Source: an uncultured beta proteobacterium
Lineage (GTDB): Bacteria > Pseudomonadota > Gammaproteobacteria > Burkholderiales > Burkholderiaceae_C
Reading direction: 5' to 3'
Length of the DNA: 64,000 bases
Assembly (NCBI GenBank): GCA_903960915.1
Contig: CAJCCO010000028.1
Coordinates: 1-64,000, forward strand
The notes under the pieces are model-generated. The model did not search any database and was not told the DNA's origin. It worked only from the letters and a program-made list of their open reading frames with translations. The position numbers and the translations under genes were made by a program. Below are positions 9,523 to 18,854 of this stretch, one piece after another. Numbering within the stretch: the stretch's first letter is position 1; every line of letters begins with the position of its first letter.

Positions 9523-12500
9523 ATGAATAAGCCTTCACTTGGAATTTCGGGCCGCATTGCAGCGGCTTTTCAGAGCAACGCGCTCACGCCCTTGCTGGCG
9601 TTGGTGGCTTTGTTGCTGGGTCTGTTTGCGGTGCTGGTGACGCCGCGCGAGGAAGAGCCGCAGATCAACGTCACCATGGCCAATGTGCTGATTCCCTTTC
9701 CTGGCGCCAGCAGCACCGATGTGCAAAACATGGTGGCGCGCCCGGCCGAGCAGGTGCTCAGCCAAATTGCCGGCATCGAGCACACCTATTCGGTGGCGCG
9801 CCCTGGCATGGCCGTGCTCACGGTGCAGTTCAAGGTGGGCGTGCCGCGCACCGAAGCGCTGGTGCGTTTGTACGATGTACTCAACGCCAACCAGGACTGG
9901 CTGCCGCGCGACCTGGGCACCTTGACGCCGATCGTCAAACCCAAGGGCATTGATGACGTGCCGGTTTTGGGCGTGACCTTGTGGAGCCGCGAGGCCCTGC
10001 CAGCGCTGGAACTTGAGCGCGTGGCGCACGCGGTGGAGGCCGAACTCAAACGCGTGCCCGGCACGCGTGAAGTGCAAACTATTGGTGGCCCGGGCCGCGC
10101 CGTGCAGGTGTGGCTGGACCCGGTGCGCCTGCGTGAGCGCGGCGTTGACGTGTTGGCGCTGAAGCAGTCGCTGGCTGCGGCCAACGCTGGCATGCCCTCG
10201 GGCGCGGTGCTGGATACCTCAGGCAAAGCCGGCGACAAAGCCGGGCAGCTGTTGCAGGTGGAAACAGGCGAATTCCTGCGCAACGAACAGGACGTAGGTG
10301 ACCTGGTGGTGGGTGTGAGCAAAGGCTTGCCGGTGTTCTTGCGCGAAGTGGCGCGCATAGAGTCGGGTGCGCAACTGCCCCAGCGCTACGTCTGGTTCAC
10401 GCCTGGCGCGGGTGCCGCAGTCGATATTGCCAGTGCAAACCCGGCGGAACTGGCAGACCCCAGCAAAGCAACGCCCGCCGGTGGTGTGTACCCCGCGGTG
10501 ACCCTGACCGTCACCAAGAAACCCGGGGCCAACGCGGTCGATGTGTCGCGTGCCGTGCGCGCGCGCATTGACGCCCTGAGCAACACCGTGATTCCCGGCA
10601 ACATGCAAGCCAGCATTACGCGGGACTACGGTGAAACGGCTGCCGAAAAAGCCAACAAGCTGATTCAGAAACTGGCCTTTGCCACCGGCTCGGTTATCTT
10701 GTTGGTGGGCTTTGCGCTGGGCCGACGCGAGGCGGTGATTGTGGGCGCAGCCGTCATCTTGACGCTGACCGCCACCTTGTTCGCCTCCTGGGCTTGGGGC
10801 TTCACGCTCAACCGCGTGTCCTTGTTTGCGCTGATCTTCTCCATAGGCATCTTGGTGGACGATGCGATTGTGGTGGTGGAAAACATTCACCGCCACCAGC
10901 AACTCACGCCCGGTGCTGCGCTCAAAGACATCATTCCGCGCGCGGTGGACGAGGTTGGCGGCCCCACGATTCTGGCTACGCTGACCGTGATTGCCGCCTT
11001 GCTGCCCATGGCCTTTGTCTCGGGGCTGATGGGGCCGTACATGAGCCCCATCCCTATCAACTCGAGCCTGGGCATGGCGTTGTCGCTGGCCATTGCCTTC
11101 ACCGTCACGCCCTGGTTGGCGCTCAAGCTGATGAAGCCGCACGGGCACGTGGGCACCCCCGATAACGCTAACGACATGGCTAGCGCCGTGCACGGTGACG
11201 CTGCAGCCGCCAAGCCCACCGGCCTGGGGCCCAAGCTGCAAACCCTGTTTGTCCGCGTCCTCACGCCCTTTCTGGACAGCGCACGCAAACGCTGGCTGTT
11301 GCTGGGCGGCATTCTGGCCGCGCTGCTGCTGTCGGTGGGCCTGGCAATGGTGCAGTGGGTGGTGATGAAAATGCTGCCCTTTGACAACAAGAGCGAGTTC
11401 CAGGTGGTGGTAGAAATGCCGGCCGGCACGCCGCTGGAGGCGACCGCCGCCACCTTGAACGACCTGGGCGCGTTTTTGGCGCAGCAGCCCGAAGTGCTGA
11501 ACCTGCAAGCCTATGCCGGTACCGCCTCGCCCATCACCTTCAATGGCTTGGTGCGCCAATACTATTTGCGCGCCGATGCCGACCAGGGCGACCTGCAAGT
11601 CAACCTGGTGGACAAGAAACACCGCTCGGAAAAGAGCCATGTGATTGCCCAGCGCTTGCGCCCCGCGCTGGAAAAAATCGGGGCGAAACACCAGGCCCGT
11701 ATCAAGGTCGTGGAGGTGCCGCCCGGCCCGCCCGTGATGTCGCCGCTGGTGGCCGAGGTGTACGGCCCGGATGAAGCCGGTCGCCAGCAAGTTGCTGCAC
11801 GTGTGGCCCAGTCTTTTGCCGCCACGCCCGACATCGTGGGGGTGGACACCTCGCTGAAAGAAAACGCTGCGCGGGTCTACCTGCGGGTGCGTCGGCAACG
11901 CGCTGAGTCTCTGGGCATCCCGGTGGCGGCGGTTGCGCAAAGTGCCGCCATGGCCTTGTCCGGCACGGACGCGGCGTATCTGCACGACGGCCAGTCCAAA
12001 TACCCGGTGCCGGTGCGCCTGCAACTGCCCCTGGCATCGCAAAACGGCCTGGACAGTTTGCTGGCCATGCCGCTGCGCGCGGCCAATGGCCAGTTGGTCC
12101 CTTTGTCTGAGTTGGTCGAGCTGCAATATGGCGTGATCGACAAGCCTTTGTTCACCAAAGACCTGCAAGGCGTGAGCTATGTGTTTGGTGACATGGCGGG
12201 CAAGCTCGACTCGCCCCTGTACGGCCTGTTTGCCATTCGCAACACCCTGGCGGCCGCCCCACAGGGTGAGCACGGCAAGGTGGGGGAATACTGGATTACC
12301 CAGCCCGCCGACCCGTTCCGCCAGTACGCCATCAAGTGGGACGGTGAATTGCAAATCACCTACGACACGTTTCGCGACATGGGCGCGGCCTACGGCGTGG
12401 GGCTGATTTTGATTTACCTGCTGGTGGTGGCGCAATTTCGCTCGTACCTGACGCCGCTGGTCATCATGGCGCCGATTCCACTGACGCTGATTGGCGTCAT

Positions 12501-12915
12501 GCCGGGCCACGCTTTGATGGGGGCGCAGTTCACTGCCACGTCCATGATCGGCATGATTGCGCTGGCCGGCATCATCGTGCGCAACTCCATCTTGCTGGTG
12601 GACTTTATCGAGCTGCAAGTGGCGCAGGGGATGCCCTTCAAAGAGGCCGTGGTGCAGTCGGCTGCGGTGCGCGCGCAGCCCATTGCCCTGACCGGCCTGG
12701 CTGCCATGATCGGTGCCTTCTTCATTTTGGATGACCCGATCTTCAACGGCCTGGCGGTGTCGCTGATCTTCGGCATTTTGGTCTCGACCTTGCTCACCCT
12801 GGTGGTCATTCCGGTCTTGTACTACGCCTTGTACTGGCGCCGTATGCCCGCGCAGGCAGAGGTGACGCCCCCGGCACTGACCCCTGTCCAGCCCTCGGAA
12901 TTGCCCCAAGACTAA
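9523..12915 (+). CDS. RND-family efflux permease (sulfide-operon type)
   Basis: A 1130-residue RND permease with the usual two-fold layout: TM1, a large periplasmic porter domain, six helices, a second periplasmic domain and the last helices. The proton-relay aspartates are D446 and D447 in ILVDDAIVVVENIHRH. The start is ATG 9523. The sequence differs from AcrB-type drug pumps and from CusA: the REEEPQINVTMANVLIPFPGAS region is typical of a separate branch of generic efflux RND proteins. The substrate is unknown. Its location between an adaptor and a sulfide:quinone oxidoreductase, under a CsoR-family repressor, suggests export of a sulfur species or a thiol-reactive metal or electrophile. 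Confidence 0.93.
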   Translation: MNKPSLGISGRIAAAFQSNALTPLLALVALLLGLFAVLVTPREEEPQINVTMANVLIPFPGASSTDVQNMVARPAEQVLSQIAGIEHTYSVARPGMAVLTVQFKVGVPRTEALVRLYDVLNANQDWLPRDLGTLTPIVKPKGIDDVPVLGVTLWSREALPALELERVAHAVEAELKRVPGTREVQTIGGPGRAVQVWLDPVRLRERGVDVLALKQSLAAANAGMPSGAVLDTSGKAGDKAGQLLQVETGEFLRNEQDVGDLVVGVSKGLPVFLREVARIESGAQLPQRYVWFTPGAGAAVDIASANPAELADPSKATPAGGVYPAVTLTVTKKPGANAVDVSRAVRARIDALSNTVIPGNMQASITRDYGETAAEKANKLIQKLAFATGSVILLVGFALGRREAVIVGAAVILTLTATLFASWAWGFTLNRVSLFALIFSIGILVDDAIVVVENIHRHQQLTPGAALKDIIPRAVDEVGGPTILATLTVIAALLPMAFVSGLMGPYMSPIPINSSLGMALSLAIAFTVTPWLALKLMKPHGHVGTPDNANDMASAVHGDAAAAKPTGLGPKLQTLFVRVLTPFLDSARKRWLLLGGILAALLLSVGLAMVQWVVMKMLPFDNKSEFQVVVEMPAGTPLEATAATLNDLGAFLAQQPEVLNLQAYAGTASPITFNGLVRQYYLRADADQGDLQVNLVDKKHRSEKSHVIAQRLRPALEKIGAKHQARIKVVEVPPGPPVMSPLVAEVYGPDEAGRQQVAARVAQSFAATPDIVGVDTSLKENAARVYLRVRRQRAESLGIPVAAVAQSAAMALSGTDAAYLHDGQSKYPVPVRLQLPLASQNGLDSLLAMPLRAANGQLVPLSELVELQYGVIDKPLFTKDLQGVSYVFGDMAGKLDSPLYGLFAIRNTLAAAPQGEHGKVGEYWITQPADPFRQYAIKWDGELQITYDTFRDMGAAYGVGLILIYLLVVAQFRSYLTPLVIMAPIPLTLIGVMPGHALMGAQFTATSMIGMIALAGIIVRNSILLVDFIELQVAQGMPFKEAVVQSAAVRAQPIALTGLAAMIGAFFILDDPIFNGLAVSLIFGILVSTLLTLVVIPVLYYALYWRRMPAQAEVTPPALTPVQPSELPQD

Positions 12916-12959
12916 GTCAAGCAAAACCCACCAGCCAACGCATTAACAGGAGAAATACC

Positions 12960-14246
12960 ATGGCGCACATCATCATCATGGGAGCCGGCATAGGCGGCGT
13001 ACCAGCCGCTTACGAGCTGCGAGAGCTGCTCGGCAAGGGGCACCGCATCACGGTGGTCAATGCCACGGATTACTTTCAGTTTGTGCCCAGCAACCCCTGG
13101 GTGGCGGTGGGCTGGCGCGAGCGCCAGCAAGTTACCGTGCCGATTGCCCCTTACCTGGCGCGCAAGGGCATAGAGTTTGTGGGCAGTGCCGTGACCCGTA
13201 TTGATGCGCCCGCCAACCGCTTGACGCTGCAAAACGGCAGCGCGCTGGACTACGACTACCTGGTGATTACCACCGGCCCCAAGCTCTCGTTTGCCGAAGT
13301 GCCCGGTGCCGGGCCGGTGCATGGGGGTGGTGGCGGCTTCACGCATTCGGTGTGCACGGTGGACCATGCTCAAGCCTTTTTTGCCGACTACGAGGAATTT
13401 TTGAAAAACCCCGGCCCAGTGGTGATTGGTGCCATGCCCGGCGCCAGTTGCTTTGGCCCGGCTTACGAGTTTGCCTTCATCCTGGACACCGACCTGCGCA
13501 AGCGCAAGTTGCGCCACAAGGTGCCTATGACCTACGTCAGCAGTGAGCCCTATATTGGCCACCTGGGTCTGGGCGGCGTGGGCGACAGCAAATCGATGCT
13601 GGAGTCTGAAATGCGCAACCGCGACATGAAGTGGATCACCAACGCCATGACCACGCACGTGGAAGAAGGCAAGATGTTTGTCACCGAGCTCGACGGCCTG
13701 GGCAATGTCTACAAAGAGCACGAGCTGGGTTTCAAACTGTCCATGATGCTGCCGGCATTCAAGGGCGTGGACGCTGTGGCGGCGGTGCCCAATTTGTGCA
13801 ACCCGCGTGGCTTTGTGCTGATTGATGAGTTCCAGCGCAGCAAGGCCTACCGCAACATTTTCTCGGCCGGCGTGTGCGTGGCCATTCCGCCGGTGGAGGT
13901 GACCCCGGTGGCCACCGGAACGCCCAAGACCGGCTACATGATTGAGAGCATGGTGGGCGCTATTGCGCACAACATTGCCAACGAACTGGCCGGTCAGCCT
14001 GCTGTGGCCACCGGCACTTGGAACGCCATTTGTCTGGCCGACATGGGCGACACCGGTGCCGCCTTTGTGGCGCTGCCGCAAATTCCGCCGCGCAATGTCA
14101 ACTGGTTCAAAAAAGGCAAATGGGTGCACCTGGCCAAGATCGCGTTTGAGAAGTATTTCATTCGCAAGATCAAGACCGGTAACTCAGAGCCGGTCTACGA
14201 AAAATACGTGCTCAAGCTATTGGGCATCACCCGGCTGACCAAGTAA
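12960..14246 (+). CDS. sqr: Sulfide:quinone oxidoreductase, type I-like
   Basis: An FAD enzyme that oxidises sulfide and passes electrons to membrane quinone, leaving persulfide or polysulfide. The N-terminal dinucleotide-binding motif reads MGAGIGGVPAAYEL. Three cysteines match the catalytic set of the Acidithiobacillus ferrooxidans enzyme: C132 in HSVCTVDHA, C164 in GASCFGPAYE and C358 in TWNAICLADMG. The C-terminal membrane-associated helices (WVHLAKIAFEKYFIRK) are also conserved. Length is 428 residues, as in that family. The start is ATG 12960 after a strong AGGAGAAAT site. It is the third gene of the operon, 44 bases after the RND gene. No persulfide dioxygenase or rhodanese gene lies nearby. 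Confidence 0.94.
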   Translation: MAHIIIMGAGIGGVPAAYELRELLGKGHRITVVNATDYFQFVPSNPWVAVGWRERQQVTVPIAPYLARKGIEFVGSAVTRIDAPANRLTLQNGSALDYDYLVITTGPKLSFAEVPGAGPVHGGGGGFTHSVCTVDHAQAFFADYEEFLKNPGPVVIGAMPGASCFGPAYEFAFILDTDLRKRKLRHKVPMTYVSSEPYIGHLGLGGVGDSKSMLESEMRNRDMKWITNAMTTHVEEGKMFVTELDGLGNVYKEHELGFKLSMMLPAFKGVDAVAAVPNLCNPRGFVLIDEFQRSKAYRNIFSAGVCVAIPPVEVTPVATGTPKTGYMIESMVGAIAHNIANELAGQPAVATGTWNAICLADMGDTGAAFVALPQIPPRNVNWFKKGKWVHLAKIAFEKYFIRKIKTGNSEPVYEKYVLKLLGITRLTK

Positions 14247-14306
14247 TTTGTTTTCGAGTTTCGGCGTTTTTAGGTTTTATTTTTCTTTAACTTTTGGAGT
14301 TTCACC

Positions 14307-14531
14307 ATGACGGTTCAACGTTACATCTTAGTGTTTGCAGGTCTGTTTGTCATGATTTCCCTGGCGCTGGGGGTGGAGGGCAGCCCGCTGTTTGTCAGCA
14401 AGTGGGCCTTGGCCTTTACCGCGTTTGTCGGGGCTAATTTGTTTCAGTCGGGCTTCACCAACTTTTGCCCGCTGGGCATCATCCTGAAAAAACTGGGTGT
14501 GCCCGAAGACAAAATTGGCTGTGCCAATTGA
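14307..14531 (+). CDS. DUF2892 / YgaP-type two-helix membrane protein
   Basis: A 74-residue inner-membrane protein with two hydrophobic helices, matching the DUF2892 domain that forms the membrane part of the rhodanese YgaP. Here no rhodanese domain is attached. A cysteine in NFCPLG follows the second helix and another is in the C-terminal GCAN. This family often accompanies sulfur-transfer and sulfide genes, which fits its position right after sqr. A GGAG site precedes ATG 14307. Its role is unknown; membrane anchoring or sulfane-sulfur handling at the membrane is a guess. Confidence 0.85.
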   Translation: MTVQRYILVFAGLFVMISLALGVEGSPLFVSKWALAFTAFVGANLFQSGFTNFCPLGIILKKLGVPEDKIGCAN

Positions 14532-14542
14532 GCGGGGCAGCA

Positions 14543-14989
14543 GTGAGCGCGGCCGGTATTCGGGTATCCCTGCGGCAAAAGCAGGATTACCAGTTCGACA
14601 TTGACTTTGGGCCGGGCATGCCCGGCTTGGTGGGCGACGAGCCCGCGCCGCTGGGGGCAGGCGCTGGCCCCTCACCAGTGCAACTGCTGGCCGCTGCGGT
14701 GGGCAACTGCCTGTCGGACTCGCTCTTGTTTGCGCTGCGCAAGTTCAAGCAGGCGCCCGAGCCTATCGCCTGCGACGTTACGGCCGAGGTGGGGCGCAAC
14801 CCGGAAGGACGCCTGCGCGTGCTGAGCCTTCACGCAGTGCTGACGCTGGGCGTGGCCGCGGCAAAACTGGAGCACCTGGACCGGGTGCTGTCGCAGTTTG
14901 AAAGCTATTGCACGGTGACCCAAAGTGTCGGTCAGGGCATTGCCATTGAACTAGAGGTGCACGACGTGCTCGGACAACGGCTAAAGTAA
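14543..14989 (+). CDS. OsmC-family thiol protein
   Basis: An OsmC/Ohr-superfamily protein of about 148 residues. Both reactive cysteines are present: one in AAVGNCLSDSLLFAL, the other in FESYCTVTQSV. The family reduces organic hydroperoxides, and some members act on persulfides or other oxidised sulfur compounds. The start is uncertain. GTG 14543 gives the N-terminus expected for this branch (VSAAGIRVSLRQ); TTG 14528 would overlap the previous stop codon, and an ATG at 14465 would run far into the previous gene. Position between the membrane protein and the CsoR-family gene places it in the sulfide operon. It may protect against polysulfide or peroxide formed there. Confidence 0.85.
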   Translation: MSAAGIRVSLRQKQDYQFDIDFGPGMPGLVGDEPAPLGAGAGPSPVQLLAAAVGNCLSDSLLFALRKFKQAPEPIACDVTAEVGRNPEGRLRVLSLHAVLTLGVAAAKLEHLDRVLSQFESYCTVTQSVGQGIAIELEVHDVLGQRLK

Positions 14990-15010
14990 GCCACTTTTTT
15001 GGAGAAACAC

Positions 15011-15301
15011 ATGACGGTTTTGACAGATGCCGCAGCCCGCACCGATGTGCTCAACCGTCTGCGCCGCGCCGAAGGCCAGATTCGTGGGGTGCAGCGCATG
15101 ATTGAAGAGGGCGAGAGCTGCCTGAAGATTGGCCAGCAGTTTTCGGCTGTGCGCAAGGCGCTGGACAGCACCTACCTGCGCATGACCCTGTGTTTTATGG
15201 AGCAGGAGTTGCAGGCCTGCATGCAGCCCGATGCCACGCAAAAAGAAGGCCTGGATCTCATGCTCAAAGACATGGAGACCATGCTGGCGCGCATGGGGTG
15301 A
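15011..15301 (+). CDS. CsoR/FrmR-family (DUF156) repressor with unusual cysteine set
   Basis: A 96-residue all-helical repressor of the CsoR/RcnR/FrmR/CstR family, with the family start LNRLRRAEGQIRGVQRMIEE. Cysteines are C37, C61 and C70. C37 sits at the usual first sensor position. The positions 25 and 29 residues later, His and Cys in copper-sensing CsoR, are F62 and E66. A Cu(I) site is therefore unlikely, and the C-to-C spacing also differs from the 29 residues of persulfide-sensing CstR. C61 or C70 could form a sulfur-reactive pair with C37. ATG 15011 follows GGAGAAAC; an earlier TTG is rejected. As last gene of the operon it probably represses the promoter at 8367-8396. Confidence 0.9.
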   Translation: MTVLTDAAARTDVLNRLRRAEGQIRGVQRMIEEGESCLKIGQQFSAVRKALDSTYLRMTLCFMEQELQACMQPDATQKEGLDLMLKDMETMLARMG

Positions 15302-15363
15302 CTGAAAAACCTGGCACGATTCGGTCAGGTTGAGTTCAGGCTCTGCCCAGGCTCGACCCAGGC

Positions 15364-16518
15364 TCAGACCGGTGTGGACGCGGCAATCACGCCGCCGCCC
15401 AGGCACACCTCGCCGTCGTACAACACGGCCGACTGCCCGGGCGTGACCGCCCACTGGGGTTCGCTGAAGGTCAGCTGGAAGTCCTGCTGCGTTGCCGGCG
15501 CCAGGTTGCAGGGGGCATCGGCCTGGCGGTAGCGGGTTTTGGCGGCCAGTGGCCCGGCCGCAGGCGCAACGCCGGCCACCCAGCTGGCGTCTTGCGCTGA
15601 CAAGGCCCGCGACAGCAACCACGGGTGGTCGTGGCCTTGCACCACCCACAGCGTGTTGTTCTCCAGGTCTTTGCGCGCCACATACCAGGGCGTGTGCTCG
15701 CCCACGCCACGCTGGCCCCGGGCCTGCGCGGCTTTCAGGTCAGCGCCCTTGGCTTTAAGGCCGCCAATGCCTAAGCCTTGGCGCTGGCCCAGGGTGTAGA
15801 AGCTCAACCCCACGTGCTGGCCAATCGTGCGGCCCCGGTCGTCCTTGATGGGACCGGGTTCGCGGGCAATGTAGCGGTTCAAAAAGTCCCGAAAAGGCCG
15901 CTCGCCAATAAAGCAAATACCGGTAGAGTCTTTCTTCTTGGCGTTGGGCAGGCCAATCTCGGCCGCAATCCGGCGCACGTCGGTTTTGTGCAGCTCACCC
16001 ACCGGAAACAGGGTGTTGGCCAGCTGTGCCTGGTTCAGGCGGTGCAAAAAGTAACTTTGGTCCTTGGTCGGGTCCAGGCCTTTGAGCAGTTCGTGGCGGC
16101 CGGTGGTCAGGTTGTGGCGCACGCGGGCGTAATGGCCAGTGGCAATTTTGTCGGCACCCAGGCGCAAGGCGTGGTCCAGGAAGGCTTTGAACTTGATCTC
16201 GGCGTTGCACAAAATATCGGGGTTGGGGGTGCGCCCGCTGCTGTACTCGCGCAAAAACTCGGCAAATACACGGTCTTTGTATTCGGCGGCAAAGTTAACG
16301 TGCTCAATCTCGATGCCGATCACGTCGGCCACGGCTGCGGCGTCCACAAAGTCGATGTTGGAGGAGCAGTACTCGGAGTCGTCGTCGTCCTCCCAGTTTT
16401 TCATGAAGATGCCGATGACCTCGTAGCCCTGCTGTTTGAGGAGCCAGGCGGTGACTGCCGAGTCGACCCCGCCGCTTAAACCGACCACCACGCGTTGCCC
16501 AGACTGTTGCTTATCCAT
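15364..16518 (-). CDS. mnmA: tRNA 2-thiouridylase MnmA
   Basis: MnmA inserts sulfur at the 2-position of the wobble uridine in tRNAs for Lys, Glu and Gln. The ATP-binding PP-loop motif [15 protein letters not shown] lies near residue 13. The substrate-binding CNAEIKF and the catalytic cysteines (ILCNAEIKF and the later [14 protein letters not shown]) are visible. Length is 384 residues, normal for the family. It converges with the CsoR-family gene; a 62-base gap between them contains three copies of CAGGCTC. It belongs to general tRNA modification, so adjacency to the sulfide operon may be accidental. Confidence 0.97.
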   Translation of the reverse strand: MDKQQSGQRVVVGLSGGVDSAVTAWLLKQQGYEVIGIFMKNWEDDDDSEYCSSNIDFVDAAAVADVIGIEIEHVNFAAEYKDRVFAEFLREYSSGRTPNPDILCNAEIKFKAFLDHALRLGADKIATGHYARVRHNLTTGRHELLKGLDPTKDQSYFLHRLNQAQLANTLFPVGELHKTDVRRIAAEIGLPNAKKKDSTGICFIGERPFRDFLNRYIAREPGPIKDDRGRTIGQHVGLSFYTLGQRQGLGIGGLKAKGADLKAAQARGQRGVGEHTPWYVARKDLENNTLWVVQGHDHPWLLSRALSAQDASWVAGVAPAAGPLAAKTRYRQADAPCNLAPATQQDFQLTFSEPQWAVTPGQSAVLYDGEVCLGGGVIAASTPV

Positions 16519-16550
16519 AGGGGCTCGATTATCGCGGGGGACGGGCTCGC

Positions 16551-17063
16551 TCAGGCCGGGCGCAGCACCGAGCTGTCGGTGTTGAGCAGTTCCAACGGAA
16601 AACGCTGCCCGGCCAGGTAGTCTTCCATGCAGCGCACCAGCAGGGGGCTGCGGTGGCGCGCGGCACTGGCGCGCACTTCGTCAGGTGTGAGCCACAGCGT
16701 GCGCACAATGCCGGTGTCCAGCGCACGACTCGCTTGGTGCGCCCCGAGCTGGCCACAAAAGGCAAAGCGCAGGTAGGTAATATCTTCTACGCCCGCCGGG
16801 GTGCCATGCTCAGCATCTGCAGCAGCGGGACGCTGAAAGCGCGACAGGTAGACGCCCACCAGGGCGGTTGGCGTGAACAGGTGGGCTGTTTCTTCCAAGG
16901 CTTCGCGGGCGCAGGCCGCCACCAGGCTCTCGCCCGGGTCCAGGTGGCCGGCCGGGTTGTTGAGTTGCAGGCCCACCGAGGTGTGCTCCTCCACCAGCAT
17001 GAACTTGCCGTCACGCTCAATAATTGCCGCCACCGTGGTGCTGGGTTTCCATCGTGTATCCAT
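16551..17063 (-). CDS. NUDIX hydrolase, NudJ-like
   Basis: A 170-residue NUDIX enzyme that cleaves nucleoside diphosphates or phosphorylated metabolites. The NUDIX box is intact near residue 40-60 ([20 protein letters not shown], then T). The start at ATG 17063 gives the family N-terminus [21 protein letters not shown]; an ATG at 17090 would add nine residues. It sits directly upstream of mnmA on the same strand with 32 bases between, an arrangement known from related genomes where the NudJ-type gene precedes mnmA. NudJ hydrolyses HMP-pyrophosphate and nucleotides in E. coli; substrate here is unproven. Confidence 0.85.
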   Translation of the reverse strand: MDTRWKPSTTVAAIIERDGKFMLVEEHTSVGLQLNNPAGHLDPGESLVAACAREALEETAHLFTPTALVGVYLSRFQRPAAADAEHGTPAGVEDITYLRFAFCGQLGAHQASRALDTGIVRTLWLTPDEVRASAARHRSPLLVRCMEDYLAGQRFPLELLNTDSSVLRPA

Positions 17064-17192
17064 CGCTGGATTATGCGTAGCCTGCCCCAACCCTGGCTGA
17101 CAGGGTTCGACCGGGGCTAAATGTTGTAAAACTCATGTAAGCTTCAGCCTCAAATCGATCCATCTCAAACTAATAAGACGAGGAGCCGCCCC

Positions 17193-18833
17193 ATGCAGAC
17201 TGGCGCACCCGGTACCCACCCCGTGGAAACAACCCACGCTGTATCTTCTGGCCAACGCATTGGCGTGCCACGCGAAATTTTCCCAGGTGAAAAGCGGGTG
17301 GCCACGGTGCCCGAGGTGGTGGAAAAGCTCATCAAGCTGGGCTTTTCAGTCGCCATTGAGTCAGGGGCCGGTGTGGGTGCTGATTTGAGCGACGACGCTT
17401 ACCGGGCCGCCGGCGCCACGGTGGTGCCGGACGCAGCCCAACTCTGGGCCAACGCTGACCTGGTGTTCAAGGTGCGGCCCCCCACGCCCGACGAAGTGGC
17501 TGCCATGCATGAAGGGCAGTTGCTGGTGGGCTTTATCTGGCCCGCGCAAAACCCCGAATTAATGCAGCAGCTCACGGCGAAGAAGGCCACCGTGCTGGCC
17601 ATTGATGCGCTGCCGCGCACCTTGAGCCGCGCCCAGAAGATGGATGCCTTGACCTCGCAAGCCGGCGTGGCCGGTTACCGCGCCGTCATTGAGGCGGCCA
17701 ATGCGTTTGGCCGCTTCTTCAACGGCCAGATCACGGCGGCGGGCAAGGTGCCGCCGGCCAAGGTATTTATTGCCGGTGCGGGTGTGGCGGGCTTGGCCGC
17801 CATTGGCACGGCGGCCGGGCTGGGCGCCATCGTGCGCGCCAACGACACCCGCGCCGAAGTGGCCGATCAGGTGGTGTCCCTGGGCGGTGAATTTGTCAAA
17901 GTCGATTACGAGGAAGAAGGCTCAGGTGGCGGCGGCTATGCCAAGGTCATGAGCGAGGGCTTCCAGCAGGCCCAGCGCGCCATGTACGCCCAGCAGGCCA
18001 AGGAGGTGGACATCATCATCACCACCGCGCTGATTCCTGGCAAACCTGCGCCCAAGCTCATCACCGCAGAGATGGTCAGGAGCATGAAACCCGGTAGTGT
18101 GATTGTCGATATGGCGGCAGAGCAGGGGGGCAACTGCGAGTTGACCGAACCCGGCCAGGCGGTGGTGAAACACGGTGTGACCATTGTGGGCTACACCGAC
18201 CTGGTGTCGCGCCTGTCACGCCAGTCGTCCACGCTGTATTCCAGCAACCTGTTTCGACTGACCGAAGAGTTGTGCAAGACCAAGGACGGCATCGTCAACG
18301 TGAATATGGAAGACGAAGCCATTCGCGGCCTGACGGTTACCAAAGACGGCGCCATCACCTGGCCCGCGCCGGCGCCCAAGGTCGCACCGGCTCCCGCCGC
18401 TGCAGCCAAGCCGGCAGCGGCCCCGGCGGCAAAAAAAGCGCATGGCCACGGCGCCGCCAGTGCGCCCATGGCGGGCAACAAATTGGCCCTTTTGTTTGGC
18501 GTGGCGGCGCTGCTGTTTTGGCTGATTGGCGCGAGCGCCCCCAAAGAGTTTTTGTCGCACTTCACGGTGTTTGTGCTGGCCTGTTTTGTGGGCTACATGG
18601 TGGTGTGGAATGTCAAGCCCGCCTTGCACACGCCGCTGATGAGCGTGACCAATGCCATCAGCAGCATCATTGCCATTGGCGCGCTGGTGCAAATTTCACC
18701 CATAGCCGGGGCGGTGAATCGGCCCAATGACTGGATCAGCTGGCTGGCAGCGGCTGGCATTGTGCTCACCAGCATCAATATGTTTGGTGGTTTCGCCGTG
18801 ACCCAGCGCATGCTGGCCATGTTTCGCAAATAA
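17193..18833 (+). CDS. pntA: NAD(P) transhydrogenase alpha subunit
   Basis: The alpha subunit of proton-translocating transhydrogenase, which makes NADPH from NADH using proton-motive force. The NAD(H)-binding domain I fills about residues 15-385 ([20 protein letters not shown] at the front). An Ala/Pro linker follows near 390-425, then four membrane helices to the end. At 546 residues it is the fused, E. coli-like form, not the split PntAA/PntAB form. ATG 17193 follows AGGAGCC. The pntB gene begins 21 bases downstream, so the two form an operon, perhaps with fadD. Confidence 0.96.
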   Translation: MQTGAPGTHPVETTHAVSSGQRIGVPREIFPGEKRVATVPEVVEKLIKLGFSVAIESGAGVGADLSDDAYRAAGATVVPDAAQLWANADLVFKVRPPTPDEVAAMHEGQLLVGFIWPAQNPELMQQLTAKKATVLAIDALPRTLSRAQKMDALTSQAGVAGYRAVIEAANAFGRFFNGQITAAGKVPPAKVFIAGAGVAGLAAIGTAAGLGAIVRANDTRAEVADQVVSLGGEFVKVDYEEEGSGGGGYAKVMSEGFQQAQRAMYAQQAKEVDIIITTALIPGKPAPKLITAEMVRSMKPGSVIVDMAAEQGGNCELTEPGQAVVKHGVTIVGYTDLVSRLSRQSSTLYSSNLFRLTEELCKTKDGIVNVNMEDEAIRGLTVTKDGAITWPAPAPKVAPAPAAAAKPAAAPAAKKAHGHGAASAPMAGNKLALLFGVAALLFWLIGASAPKEFLSHFTVFVLACFVGYMVVWNVKPALHTPLMSVTNAISSIIAIGALVQISPIAGAVNRPNDWISWLAAAGIVLTSINMFGGFAVTQRMLAMFRK

Positions 18834-18854
18834 AAAGATACAAGAGAGACGACC

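Noticed and set aside
10219-12924. Long minus-strand open frame (901 codons) opposite the RND gene
   Set aside because: Antisense to a well-conserved RND permease; composition is Gln/His/Arg-rich with no recognisable domain.
17100-17125. GGTTCGACC string resembling a tRNA T-loop near 17.1 kb
   Set aside because: No matching acceptor, D or anticodon stems can be folded around it.
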